Positions 27,512-36,487 of a stretch of 64,000 nucleotides of DNA are shown here, one piece after another. The stretch's first letter is position 1, and every line of letters starts with the position of its first letter. A model generated the notes under the pieces. The model was not told the DNA's origin. It ran no database searches and was given only the letters and a program-made list of their open reading frames with translations. This DNA comes from Loktanella sp. (GTDB lineage Bacteria > Pseudomonadota > Alphaproteobacteria > Rhodobacterales > Rhodobacteraceae). A program made the translations under genes and the position numbers. The DNA lies in NCBI GenBank assembly GCA_017390475.1, contig JAFPBO010000052.1, positions 20,689-84,688 of the forward strand. The letters run 5' to 3'.

Positions 27512-28148
27512 GACCAGGTTCTGTCGTATCATCTGACCGCGGACGGCTTTGATGGGTTTTCAGCGGGCACGGGTGACAAGGCGGTTCTTCTGGTTGCCGA
27601 AAAGTCCCCGATATCTTCGTCTTGGACTGGATGATACCAAATCTTTCCGGGTTTGAAGTCTGCCGCCAACTTCGTGCGAACCCTGAAACCCGGTCCATCC
27701 CAATCACGATGTTTTCTGCGTGGTCGGAAGACCGGATCATGTGCGTGTTTTGCAGGTCGGTGTGGATGATTACGTCAAGAAACCCTATTTTGTGGTCGAA
27801 CTAATGGCGCGGAACAGATCCTTGCTGCGTCGGACAAACCCGGTGCTGTTAGGCGAGATACTGGAATTTGAAGACATCAGGGCCGATGCTGAAAGCCACC
27901 GTGTTTATCGCGGCGATATTGAGGTGCATCTGGGACCAACGGAATACCGCCTGCTATTGGCGCTATTGGAGCGACCTCGCCGGGTTCTGAGCCGGGAACA
28001 GTTGCTGGATGCGGTGTTTGGCCAGGATATCTATGTTGGGTCCCACACGGTTGATGTACATGTCGGGCGGCTGCGCAAATCATTGATGATCAAGAACAGC
28101 TCCAACCCTGTGCGCATTGTGATCGGCGCAGGCTATGCTTTCGGCTAG
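27512..28148 (+). pseudogene. phoB: Response regulator phoB, N-terminally truncated and twice frameshifted
   Basis: Directly and in frame after the pstA fragment comes DQVLSYHLTADGF, which corresponds to about residue 15 onward of PhoB; the first acidic pocket residues are lost. A one-base deletion in TCCCCGATATC separates EKSP from FVLDWMIPNLSGFEVC (phospho-acceptor Asp region). A second shift near 27728 separates SAWSE from PDHVRVLQVGVDDYVKKPY. The winged-helix DNA-binding half from about 27850 to the TAG at 28148 is intact (HLGPTEYRLLLALLE, VDVHVGRLRKSL). It cannot make a full receiver-effector protein. Confidence 0.78.
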
Positions 28149-28276
28149 GCACGCAATAACGGGATTGAAGCTGGCTGCGTTTCCCCGGCACTATGACGGC
28201 TTGCGTCGTATACGATGCGACGCCCCCCATCACAGACCTGAATTGCCGCGCGACCGTCACGGACAAATTTTGCCCT

Positions 28277-28294
28277 CCGTAACGAAACTGTCAC
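28277..28294 (+). promoter_or_regulatory. Candidate Pho box upstream of the ABC importer operon
   Basis: CCGTAAC-GAAA-CTGTCAC has the Pho-box layout: two 7-base CTGTCAT-like half-sites separated by four bases. The second half matches six of seven, the first fewer. It ends 57 bp before the start codon of the substrate-binding protein. If real, PhoB from another locus would activate this operon under phosphate limitation. Confidence 0.4.
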
Positions 28295-28351
28295 AACGAT
28301 TCTCTAGGGATGGCACGGATAGATGAACGCGTAACCCTAGGAGATATAAAG

Positions 28352-29377
28352 ATGAAGTTTAAGCAAACATTTTTGGCATCAACCATCGTTACCGGTCTGA
28401 TGCCCTTCGGCGCGGTGATTGCGCAAGACGGTGGTCAAGTCAATGTTGTCTGCGTGGTATCTGAATGGTGTGACGCGATGAAAGCCCCGTTCGAGGCCGC
28501 GACCGGCTATCGCATGGAATACCTGAACCTGCGGTCCAACGAAAGCCTTGTGCGTCTTCGTGCCGAAAGCTCGAACCCGACCTTTGACGTATTCTATGGT
28601 GGCACCGGCGATCCGCATCTGGTGGGTTTCAACGAAGGTGTCACCGAATTTTATCGCCCGGCAAATTATGAAGAGCTGAACGAGCAGTTCCGCAATGCCA
28701 TCGGGGAAACATATCTGCCGCTTTACGCGAACCCCATTGCTCTGGTCGTGAATCCGCAAGTGCTGGAAGATGCCGGTGCGCCGATGCCCGAAAGCTGGGC
28801 CGACCTGACCAACCCAGCCTATCGCGGTTTGATGGGCATGGCTGATCCGAACAGCTCTGGCACCGCCTACACCGTGATCGCGACGCTTGTGCAATTGCTG
28901 GGTGAAGAAGAAGCTTTTGAATTGCTGGCTGGGATGCATCAGAATATGGCCGAATACACGCAGTCCGGTTCCGGTTCCCTGGGTCCTGTGGGGCAAGGCG
29001 AATTGGGGATTGGTGTGATCTTCATGGCCAGTGCTGTGCGTGACAAGGCAATGGGTTTCCCGATTGAAATCGTCGTGCCATCCGAAGGCACCGGATATGA
29101 AATCGGCGGGATTTCTCTGGTCGCCAATGGCCCGAACCCCGAGGGCGGCAAAGCTTTCATCGAATATGCGCTGTCGGTTGAAGGGCAGGAACTGGGCAAT
29201 GCCGCTGAACAATTGCAGATCAAGGCCAACGTGAATGCGACGCAGGCAGAAGGCACACCGGATCTGTCTGCGATCAACGTCATTGACTACGATTTCGCTA
29301 CCTATGGCGACCCTGAGCTGCAAGGCCGTCTGATCGCGCGCTGGACCAACGAAATCTTCCCCGTGCCACGCCGGTGA
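28352..29377 (+). CDS. Periplasmic substrate-binding protein of an AfuA/FbpA-type ABC importer
   Basis: 341 residues with a Sec signal peptide (KFKQTFLAST to about residue 25, GAVIAQ). The mature protein belongs to the cluster of Fe(III), phosphonate, thiamine and hexose-phosphate binding proteins: ANPIALVVNPQVLEDAGAP in the middle and FIEYALSVEGQELG near 265-278. The paired Tyr motif used by FbpA for iron is not seen. AfuA of Actinobacillus, of similar size, binds sugar phosphates. Together with the Pho-box-like site and the downstream phosphatase, a phosphorylated organic substrate is inferred. The start ATG has TAGGAG seven bases upstream. Confidence 0.75.
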   Translation: MKFKQTFLASTIVTGLMPFGAVIAQDGGQVNVVCVVSEWCDAMKAPFEAATGYRMEYLNLRSNESLVRLRAESSNPTFDVFYGGTGDPHLVGFNEGVTEFYRPANYEELNEQFRNAIGETYLPLYANPIALVVNPQVLEDAGAPMPESWADLTNPAYRGLMGMADPNSSGTAYTVIATLVQLLGEEEAFELLAGMHQNMAEYTQSGSGSLGPVGQGELGIGVIFMASAVRDKAMGFPIEIVVPSEGTGYEIGGISLVANGPNPEGGKAFIEYALSVEGQELGNAAEQLQIKANVNATQAEGTPDLSAINVIDYDFATYGDPELQGRLIARWTNEIFPVPRR

Positions 29378-29397
29378 ACAGCGTGAACCACATTATA

Positions 29398-29423
29398 CAT
29401 GCCGGGCGGAGACGTCCGGCATG
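29398..29423 (+). promoter_or_regulatory. Intercistronic hairpin with ribosome-binding site in its loop
   Basis: CATGCCGG and CCGGCATG form a perfect 8-bp stem around a 10-base loop GCGGAGACGT. The loop displays the GGAG ribosome-binding site, and the stem contains the ATG of the permease gene. Such a hairpin may protect the upstream binding-protein mRNA and reduce permease translation, giving the usual excess of binding protein. Confidence 0.55.
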
Positions 29424-31673
29424 ACTTTTATCACCCTGCGCGATAGCCTGACCGCCCACCGCGGGCTGACAACGCCTGTGGTCTGGGCCCTTGTCGCTCT
29501 TGCACTGTGGTTGCTGTTGCCTTTGGGTCGACCAGGGCGGGCGTTTTTTCCGCTGAACTATGATTTCCACGCTTTTGCGCTGCCGCCGGGGTTTTATTGG
29601 CTGGTGCCGGTCGCCGCTGTGGCAATCTGGTTGCTGCAAACGACGCGGCTGATTTCAATGGATCGCATCAGCGACTGGCAAGCTGCCTTGGCACTGAGCG
29701 CTGCGGGCGGGGTGATCTTTTTCTTGTTCGGCACAGGCACGCATTTCGGCTGGGGCGCTTTGGGCACCGTTTTGGCGCTACTGGTTTCCGCAGGATCCGC
29801 GCTCAGCAGCAATTCGCGGATCAGAGGCGACACCTTTGTCGGCGCAAGCGTGTTTATCGCGCTGGTTTTTGTAACCGTCTTTATCGTCTTCCCGCTTCTT
29901 TTGGTGCTACGCACCGCCGTGTGGATTGACGGCACACTGACGCTAAGCCAATTCGCACGAACATTTGCCAGCCCGTTATTCTTGTTTCTTGACAACCCGT
30001 TCACCGAGATTTCCGAGATGGGCCGCGTTACCACCATGATCTGGATCGGTGCAGTGACGGGCGCTGGCCTGTCGGTATGGCGTACGGGGCGAATTGCGCT
30101 GTCATGGCGGATGATCCGCCCGATCGTGATCTGGACCCTGTCCGGTATGGCGATCGGCTGGGCGCTGGGCATCATGATCTGGGGGCGCGGCGCGCTTCCG
30201 TCATCTTTGCTGGTCGCCTGTATCGCGGCACCGGGCGGCACAGCGCTGGGATTTGCTTTGGCGTTGTTGGGCCAACGCACCCGCAGCAAGCCGCTGCGCG
30301 GGATGCTGAGCGTTGTCAGTGTACTGCCTTTTATCACTCCGCCTTTCGTCATCGGTTTTGCGATCATCTTTCTGTTGGGGCGGCGTGGCATGGTCACCTA
30401 TGATCTGCTGGGGATTTCACCTATCGATAACCCGCTTTATGGTATTCCCGGTGTGGCGCTGTCACAAATCCTTGGGCTTGCTCCTGTCGCCTATCTGATC
30501 CTGCGCGGGTCGCTGAACGGGCTGAACCCGGCCCTGGAAGAGGCGGCCCGGACATTGGGCGCAAGCCGCTGGCGGGTATTTTGCGATATCACATGGCCGC
30601 TGGTCCGCCCAGGCATTGCTGCATCAATGTTGCTGGCTACTATTGAATCCATCTCTGATTTCGGTACTCCGTTGGTGCTGGGCGGGGACCGGAATTTCCT
30701 GGCGACCGAAGTTTTCCTTGCCCTGACGGGGCGCTATTCCCAACCGGAAGCGGCGGTTTATGGCACAGTCCTGCTGGCCATCGTCGCGCTTGTCTTTGTC
30801 GGCAGTCGCGTCGTTCTGGGCGCGCAAGGCTTCACCACCGTCACTGGCAAGCCGGCCAGTGGGGCGTTTCTGCCGCTGCCTGTCTGGTTCGAGGCCATCC
30901 TGACCGCTGTCGCACTGTTCTGGTTCGTGTTCATTTTGGCGTTGTATCTGACGATTTTCTACGGAAGTTTTGTGCAATTGTGGGGTATCAACAACACCCT
31001 GACCTTCCAGCACTACCGCGAGTTCTGGCAGGTCGGCTGGCCGGTGTTGTGGTATACGATCAAGCTGTCCGCCGCATCTGCTGTGCCTGCGATGATGCTG
31101 GGGGGGCTGATCGCCTATTTGGTAACGCGGCATCGCTTTTTGGGGCGCAGCTATCTGGAACTTGGGTCGCTGCTGTCATTTGCCACACCCGGCACGGTAA
31201 TGGGGCTGGCCTATATTCTGGCCTTCAATGACGGTGCTTTGCTGATGACCGGCACGTCCGCCGTGATCGTGCTGGCGCTTGTGTTCCGCAACATGCCGGT
31301 GGCGATCCGCGCGTCGATGGCGGGGTTAAGCCAGATTGACCGCAGTCTCGAAGAAGCCTCATCAACTCTGAAAGCCGGGTCTGGTGTCACGATGGTCAAG
31401 GTGTTGGCCCCGTTGCTGCTGTATCCGCTGCTTGCCGGGCTGATCTTTGCCTTTGTGTCGGCGATGACCTCGGTCAGCCAGGTGATCTTTCTGGTTGGTG
31501 CGGGCAATAACCTTGCCACGGTGCTGCTGTTATCCTGGGTCGAACAAGGGCGGCTGGGGCGTGCTGCGGCAATGGCGACAGTAATGATCTTTGGTCTGTT
31601 GGCGTTGATCCTGCTGCTGCTGGTCGTGTCGCGCCGGGTTGATGTGCGCAATAGTAAAAAAGGAATGAAATAA
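29421..31673 (+). CDS. Fused two-domain ABC permease (AfuB/FbpB type)
   Basis: 750 residues containing two copies of the BPD-transport permease domain in one chain, with at least 12 TM helices. The first EAA-type loop is near 368-390 (EEAARTLGASRWRVFCDI) and the second near 645-665 (EEASSTLKAGSGVTMVKV). Fused permeases of about 690-750 residues are typical of AfuB/FbpB systems. The start ATG lies inside a hairpin. The stop overlaps the ATPase start by one base (TAATG). Confidence 0.82.
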   Translation: MTFITLRDSLTAHRGLTTPVVWALVALALWLLLPLGRPGRAFFPLNYDFHAFALPPGFYWLVPVAAVAIWLLQTTRLISMDRISDWQAALALSAAGGVIFFLFGTGTHFGWGALGTVLALLVSAGSALSSNSRIRGDTFVGASVFIALVFVTVFIVFPLLLVLRTAVWIDGTLTLSQFARTFASPLFLFLDNPFTEISEMGRVTTMIWIGAVTGAGLSVWRTGRIALSWRMIRPIVIWTLSGMAIGWALGIMIWGRGALPSSLLVACIAAPGGTALGFALALLGQRTRSKPLRGMLSVVSVLPFITPPFVIGFAIIFLLGRRGMVTYDLLGISPIDNPLYGIPGVALSQILGLAPVAYLILRGSLNGLNPALEEAARTLGASRWRVFCDITWPLVRPGIAASMLLATIESISDFGTPLVLGGDRNFLATEVFLALTGRYSQPEAAVYGTVLLAIVALVFVGSRVVLGAQGFTTVTGKPASGAFLPLPVWFEAILTAVALFWFVFILALYLTIFYGSFVQLWGINNTLTFQHYREFWQVGWPVLWYTIKLSAASAVPAMMLGGLIAYLVTRHRFLGRSYLELGSLLSFATPGTVMGLAYILAFNDGALLMTGTSAVIVLALVFRNMPVAIRASMAGLSQIDRSLEEASSTLKAGSGVTMVKVLAPLLLYPLLAGLIFAFVSAMTSVSQVIFLVGAGNNLATVLLLSWVEQGRLGRAAAMATVMIFGLLALILLLLVVSRRVDVRNSKKGMK

Positions 31674-32722
31674 TGGCCGCCGCCGCTGTGTCGCTTAACG
31701 CTCTGACCAAGCGGTTCAATGCCGCTCCACCGTCGGTGAATAACATCAATCTGGACATCAAGCCGGGCACCTTGGTCACTTTGCTGGGGCCGTCAGGCTG
31801 CGGCAAGACAACGACGCTGCGGATGATCGCCGGGCTGGAAATCCCGAGCGAAGGCCGGATCATGATCGGTGATACCGATGTGACCCGTATGCCACCCGAA
31901 CGGCGCGATGTGACAATGGTGTTCCAATCCTATGCCCTGTTTCCGCATATGGATGTCTATTCTAACGTCGCTTACGGCTTGCGCGTCGCCCGCCGTCCTG
32001 TAGCCGAGGTGAAAGAGCGTGTTGCGGAGGCGCTTGCGCTCGTCGGCCTTGGCGGTTTCGGGGACAGGCGTGTGGATGCCTTGTCCGGTGGTCAGCAACA
32101 ACGCGTGGCCTTGGCGCGTGCGCTGGTGATGAAGCCCAAGGTGGTGCTGTTTGACGAACCTCTGTCCAACCTTGACGCCAAATTGCGTCGTCGGGTGCGT
32201 GGTGAAATCCGTGCGCTGCAACAGCGGTTGGGGCTGACGGCGGTCTATGTCACCCATGATCAGGAAGAGGCGCTCGCGATTTCTGACAAAGTCGTCGTGA
32301 TGAACGCAGGCCGGATCGAACAGATCGGCAGCCCGCATGACCTGTATCACCGCCCCGCCAGCCTGTTTGTCGCCGATTTCGTCGGCCGTGCAAATGTGTT
32401 GCAAGCGCAGTGGGATGGACATGCCGTGCAACTGGGAGAAATGTCGTTGCCGATGGACAGCCCCTTACCTGCAGGGCCAGTGCAGTTGATCCTGCGGCCC
32501 GAAGGCGTGCGCCTTGCCCGCAACGGCGAGGCTGGCCTGTCCGGGCGTATCACCGACCTGGCTTTTGTTGGTGGCGCCACTGAGGTCAGTTTTGACACAG
32601 CCCTTGGTCAGGTCGAAGCGGCCGTGCTGGAAACCGAAGCTGCAGGGCTTTGTGTGGGGGACACCTATCGGCTGGCTTTTGATCGGTCGTCTACCCATAT
32701 TCTGCCGGCCAATGCGGTCTGA
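31673..32722 (+). CDS. ABC transporter ATP-binding protein (AfuC/FbpC type)
   Basis: 349 residues. Walker A GPSGCGKTT is at 39-47, a Q-loop lies in VFQSYALFPHM, the signature is LSGGQQQRVALARAL near 139-153, Walker B is VVLFDEPLSNLD, and the H-loop is in YVTHDQEEAL. A C-terminal TOBE-like regulatory domain spans about 240-349 (SPLPAGPVQLILRPEGVRL). It energises the importer encoded upstream. RBS AAAAGGAATG precedes the start. Confidence 0.88.
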   Translation: MAAAAVSLNALTKRFNAAPPSVNNINLDIKPGTLVTLLGPSGCGKTTTLRMIAGLEIPSEGRIMIGDTDVTRMPPERRDVTMVFQSYALFPHMDVYSNVAYGLRVARRPVAEVKERVAEALALVGLGGFGDRRVDALSGGQQQRVALARALVMKPKVVLFDEPLSNLDAKLRRRVRGEIRALQQRLGLTAVYVTHDQEEALAISDKVVVMNAGRIEQIGSPHDLYHRPASLFVADFVGRANVLQAQWDGHAVQLGEMSLPMDSPLPAGPVQLILRPEGVRLARNGEAGLSGRITDLAFVGGATEVSFDTALGQVEAAVLETEAAGLCVGDTYRLAFDRSSTHILPANAV

Positions 32723-32775
32723 ATAATCTGTCACGGTGCAACAGGATTTGCTGCGCCCCTTACAAGAAGAAACAT

Positions 32776-33351
32776 ATGTCTGCCAAGCGCCTACACCTGA
32801 TCCGCCATGCCCAATCCTTGCATAATGCCGCCGCACTGGCCGTCCCCGACGAAGAGTTGATCAAACGCGATCCGGCTTTGCGCGATGCCGCCCTGTCGCC
32901 GCTGGGCCACCACCAAGCAAAGGCCTTGGCGGACGAGATGACGGCGGTCAAAGACATCGAACTGATTGTGATTTCACCCTTCACCCGCGCGATCCAGACC
33001 GCGCAGCATGCTTTTGGTGATGCGGACATCACAAGGCTGATCCATGATCTGCCGCGCGAAAGACTAGACAGTTTCTGCGATGTGGGGCGCCCGCCTGCAC
33101 AACTTGCGCAGGATTTCCCGCATTTGAGTTTTGCGCATCTGGATGATCCGTGGTGGTATCACGACCCCGCGACCGATGACCCGTTCACGCAGGAACCATG
33201 GGATGTGCTGGATCAGCGGATCAACGGTTTTGTCGCGTGGCTGCAAGCGCGGCCTGAAAGCTGCATCGCCGTTGTCGCCCACAGCACCTTTCTACGGGTC
33301 TGGACCGATACGCCTTTCGCGAATGCACAGCGCTTGGAAATTACGCTCTAA
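32776..33351 (+). CDS. Histidine phosphatase family protein
   Basis: A 191-residue cytoplasmic phosphoglycerate-mutase-like phosphatase. The phospho-His motif HLIRHAQSLHN is near residues 6-16, and the second His is in VVAHSTFLRVW near 166-176. Length and motif order fit the small phosphatase branch rather than a mutase. It follows the ABC ATPase gene by 53 bp on the same strand, so it may dephosphorylate the imported compound. That link is inference. The start ATG has AAGAAGAAAC upstream. Confidence 0.8.
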   Translation: MSAKRLHLIRHAQSLHNAAALAVPDEELIKRDPALRDAALSPLGHHQAKALADEMTAVKDIELIVISPFTRAIQTAQHAFGDADITRLIHDLPRERLDSFCDVGRPPAQLAQDFPHLSFAHLDDPWWYHDPATDDPFTQEPWDVLDQRINGFVAWLQARPESCIAVVAHSTFLRVWTDTPFANAQRLEITL

Positions 33352-33957
33352 AGATGCTTTCTAACAATGTGCCTTTTGACCAAGACAGGGCGAGAAGAGG
33401 TGTTGGCCGTGCCAGAATGGTTCCTGTCGCGAAATACGGACAGGGCCAATTTGCGGCGCTGAGAGGTTCCAACAAGGCCAAGGGATGTGTTTTCGTTTGT
33501 GGTCTCACAAACCATTGTCGGGTCGGCGATCAGATCACCAAATGCGCGCGCCGATTGAGCGACCAGCGACTGTTTTGCGCCGATTTTTGGTGCGACGGAA
33601 ACAATTGTCTCACCGCCAAGAATACGCTCAACAGCTTTATCTTTGAGCGCGGCAGGCCACTGGAACCTGCCATTCGCCTGTCGCGACACCACGATGCCCC
33701 AGACCACCTGGGTCTCATTCTGCGCAGTATCCAACACAATCAGCCCCTGTCGATGAACATGCTGAGTATCGCAAATACCTTATTTCATTGAAACATGGGG
33801 TCTATGTCAGGTTTGCCTATCAACAATGACGCGGGTGAATCGGCTGGATTGAAACGTCACAGCCTGGCGTCGGAAGAACACGACGATGGGCAAGACCACT
33901 TGACAGATGCGTGGCGCTGACGTGCCAATGTTGGTGTATTTGGAAAGGAACGTGCCG
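33352..33957. other. Gene-poor stretch with an IS remnant
   Basis: Between the phosphatase and the antiporter genes only the transposase Orf1 remnant is recognisable. Other frames here are open on both strands without family-like sequence. Confidence 0.4.
33520..33737 (-). pseudogene. IS66-family Orf1-like (helix-turn-helix transposase subunit) remnant
   Basis: The minus strand reads ETQVVWGIVVSRQANGRFQW and then PAALKDKAVERILGGE, VSVAPKIGAKQSLVAQ. This is the pattern of IS66-type Orf1 proteins (a basic strand, W-P-x-x-K-x-x-x-V, then a helix-turn-helix ending in SLV). The continuation after residue 70 is unrelated, no Orf2 or Orf3 follows, and no inverted repeats are evident. It is a dead fragment; an Orf2-like piece occurs at 6738-6830. 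Confidence 0.5.
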
Positions 33958-35739
33958 ATGGCAACAGAAGGGTTAGGGCAGGTTATCGGGCCTGCCATTG
34001 TGCTGATGGGGGCTGCGGTAGTTGCCGTGCCGCTTTTCCGGCGTCTCGGACTGGGATCAGTGCTGGGTTATTTTGCTGCTGGGGCGCTCGTCGGCCCGTC
34101 GTTGTTGGGGCTATTCACCGACCCTGACGCAATCTTGCATTTCGCTGAACTTGGCGTCGTGATGTTTTTGTTCGTGATTGGGCTGGAACTGCGCCCGCAA
34201 AAGCTTTGGGCGCTGCGCGGGCAGATTTTCGGGCTGGGACTGGTGCAGGTCAGTCTGGCGATCATCTTGTTGTCACTGGCGGGTATGGCGATTTTTGCGC
34301 TGCCGCCGGTCACTGCGTTTATTGCTGGTGCAGGTTTCGTGCTGTCCTCGACCGCGGTGATCATGTCCACCCTGCAAGAGAGGGGCGAGATTGCCAGCCC
34401 TGAGGGACAGAAATCCGTCTCGATCCTGCTGTTCGAGGATCTGCTGATCGTGCCGCTGCTGGCGGTCGTCGCGTTTCTGTCACCGGTCGCACAAGGCGAC
34501 GGCGGAGTCATTGCGCTTGTCATTGCGCTTGGCGGTCTGCTGGCGCTGCTTATGGCAGGACATTGGTTGCTTGATCCGTTCTTTGCCTTGCTCGCCCGTG
34601 CCCGGGCCCGTGAGGTGATGAGCGCGGGTGCCTTGCTGGTCGTGCTGGGTGCCGCACTCTTGATGGAGACGGTCGGACTGTCGATGGCGATGGGGGCCTT
34701 TGTGGCGGGTGTGCTTCTGTCCGGTTCCAGCTATCGCCACCAGATCGAAAGCGATATCGAGCCGTTCAAGGGCCTGTTGATGGGCCTGTTCTTTCTGGCG
34801 GTTGGCATGTCGCTCAATCTGGCGGTGGTGGTGGTGGAATGGCCACTGCTGCTGGCCATGCTTGTCGCCTATGTGCTGGTCAAGGCAGTCGCAATCTACG
34901 CGACAGCACGAGTCTTTGGCGGGGCCAATCTGCCCGCCTTGCGCCGCACCGTGATGTTCGCCCAAGGTGGAGAGTTCGCCTTTGTCCTTTATACTGCGGC
35001 TTTGGCCGGTGGCGTGATCGACGCGCGCGAGAATGCGATCTTTTCGACTGTTGTGATCCTGTCCATGGCAATCACCCCGCTGATACTGATCATCGCGGAC
35101 CGGCTGCTGCGCGAGTCTGATTCATCGCTGGACGGCGTAGAGAAAGCGGATGGCCTGCGCGGTCAGGTGCTGGTGATCGGCTTTGGCCGCTTTGGCCAGA
35201 TTGCCCTGCAAATGCTGCTGGCACGCGGGGCACAGGTTTCGGTCATCGAAAACAACCCCGACCGTATCCGTGATGCGGCACGCTTTGGGTTCAAGGTCTA
35301 CTACGGTGATGGCACGCGGCTCGATATCCTGCATGCGTCGGGGGCTGACAAGGCGCAGGTGATCCTGATCTGCGTGGATGACCGCCGCGCGGTCAGCACG
35401 ATTGCCGAACTGATCCAGCACGAGTTCCCGAATGCCAGCGTACTGGCGCGCAGCTATGATCGGGGTCATGCGATGGAACTGATCCGCGCTGGCGTGGATT
35501 TTGAAATCCGCGAGACGGTTGAATCGGCGCTGATGATGGGGACAGAGGGGCTGCGCCGCCTTGGCTGGGACGAGGCCACAGTGACGGAGGCGCTCGAGGA
35601 TGTGCGCCGCCGCGATGCACAGCGGCTGACTGAACAGGTCCAAGGCGATATCATGTCAGGTCGTGACAATATACTGACAGCGCCGGTACCAGAACCTTTG
35701 ATCTCGGCCAAACCCGCTTTGAAAGGAAATTTGCAATGA
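33958..35739 (+). CDS. KefB/KefC-type monovalent cation:proton antiporter with RCK domain
   Basis: A 593-residue inner-membrane protein, with an N-terminal CPA2 antiporter domain of about 12-13 TM helices (1-390) and a C-terminal TrkA-N domain starting at about 400 with the NAD-binding motif GQVLVIGFGRFGQI. Motifs FVLSSTAVIMSTLQERGE and MFAQGGEFAFVLY are characteristic of KefB/KefC potassium efflux systems. The frame opens at 33907, but the ATG at 33958 has AAGGA nine bases upstream and fits the family start. The stop overlaps the flavin reductase gene (ATGA), which matches the Kef plus KefF/KefG arrangement. Confidence 0.85.
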   Translation: MATEGLGQVIGPAIVLMGAAVVAVPLFRRLGLGSVLGYFAAGALVGPSLLGLFTDPDAILHFAELGVVMFLFVIGLELRPQKLWALRGQIFGLGLVQVSLAIILLSLAGMAIFALPPVTAFIAGAGFVLSSTAVIMSTLQERGEIASPEGQKSVSILLFEDLLIVPLLAVVAFLSPVAQGDGGVIALVIALGGLLALLMAGHWLLDPFFALLARARAREVMSAGALLVVLGAALLMETVGLSMAMGAFVAGVLLSGSSYRHQIESDIEPFKGLLMGLFFLAVGMSLNLAVVVVEWPLLLAMLVAYVLVKAVAIYATARVFGGANLPALRRTVMFAQGGEFAFVLYTAALAGGVIDARENAIFSTVVILSMAITPLILIIADRLLRESDSSLDGVEKADGLRGQVLVIGFGRFGQIALQMLLARGAQVSVIENNPDRIRDAARFGFKVYYGDGTRLDILHASGADKAQVILICVDDRRAVSTIAELIQHEFPNASVLARSYDRGHAMELIRAGVDFEIRETVESALMMGTEGLRRLGWDEATVTEALEDVRRRDAQRLTEQVQGDIMSGRDNILTAPVPEPLISAKPALKGNLQ

Positions 35740-36278
35740 CAAAGAAAATCCTTGGCCTCAGCGGCAGTTTGCGGCGCGCATCCTTTAATACAGGATTATT
35801 GCGCGCTGCAGCCGAAGTAGAGCTGGACGGCGTGACGATTGAGGTGGGATCAATCCGCAACGTGCCGCTTTACGATGGCGATCTGGAGCAAGCCAACGGT
35901 TTGCCGCCTTCGGTCAAAACCCTGCAATCACAGCTTCAGGCCGCGGACGGAATCCTGTTGGTCACACCCGAATACAACAATGGCATTCCCGGCGTGTTTA
36001 AAAATGCGATCGACTGGATGTCACGTGGGCCAGGATTGGCGATGTGGGTCGGCAAACCGGTGGCGGTCATTGGCGCCTCGCCCGGCGCATTTGGCACGAT
36101 CATGGCGCAGGATCACTGGTTGCCTGTGCTGCGCACCCTCAAGGTCGATTTCTGGGCCGAGGGACGGCTGATGGTCTCACGCGCAGGCGGTCTTTTTGAT
36201 GCTGATGGAAACCTGACCGATACCACCAGCCGTGAACGGCTGGCGGATTTTCTGCGTAGTTTTTCCAAGGGCATCTGA
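35736..36278 (+). CDS. NADPH-dependent FMN reductase, probable Kef ancillary quinone reductase
   Basis: A 180-residue flavodoxin-like flavoprotein of the ChrR/SsuE-type FMN-reductase family. The FMN phosphate loop ILGLSGSLRRASFN lies at residues 5-18, and the isoalloxazine motif TPEYNNGIPGVFKNAIDW near 77-94. Translation is coupled by ATGA to the antiporter gene. In Escherichia coli, KefF is a quinone oxidoreductase that activates KefC, so a similar ancillary job is likely here although the subfamily differs. Confidence 0.8.
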   Translation: MTKKILGLSGSLRRASFNTGLLRAAAEVELDGVTIEVGSIRNVPLYDGDLEQANGLPPSVKTLQSQLQAADGILLVTPEYNNGIPGVFKNAIDWMSRGPGLAMWVGKPVAVIGASPGAFGTIMAQDHWLPVLRTLKVDFWAEGRLMVSRAGGLFDADGNLTDTTSRERLADFLRSFSKGI

Positions 36279-36487
36279 TCAGATATCAAGGCAGCCTTCA
36301 TGCAGGTTGCCAAAACAGAGTGCGCCTCAGACGGCAATTTGCTGTCCAACCAAGTTGCAGCCACAGCCAGATCGAATGTGCCAAGTTCATGGTGAGTATT
36401 CGTTCTGGAAGTGTGTCGCACATCTCGCGGCATTCAAAGCCCCCATGGGTACTGCATGAACCAACGCAACGAAATTGGGTTAGCTGG

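Noticed and set aside
33354-33791. A 145-codon open frame on the plus strand
   Set aside because: It is the shadow of the IS66 Orf1-like remnant on the opposite strand and has no protein-like pattern of its own.
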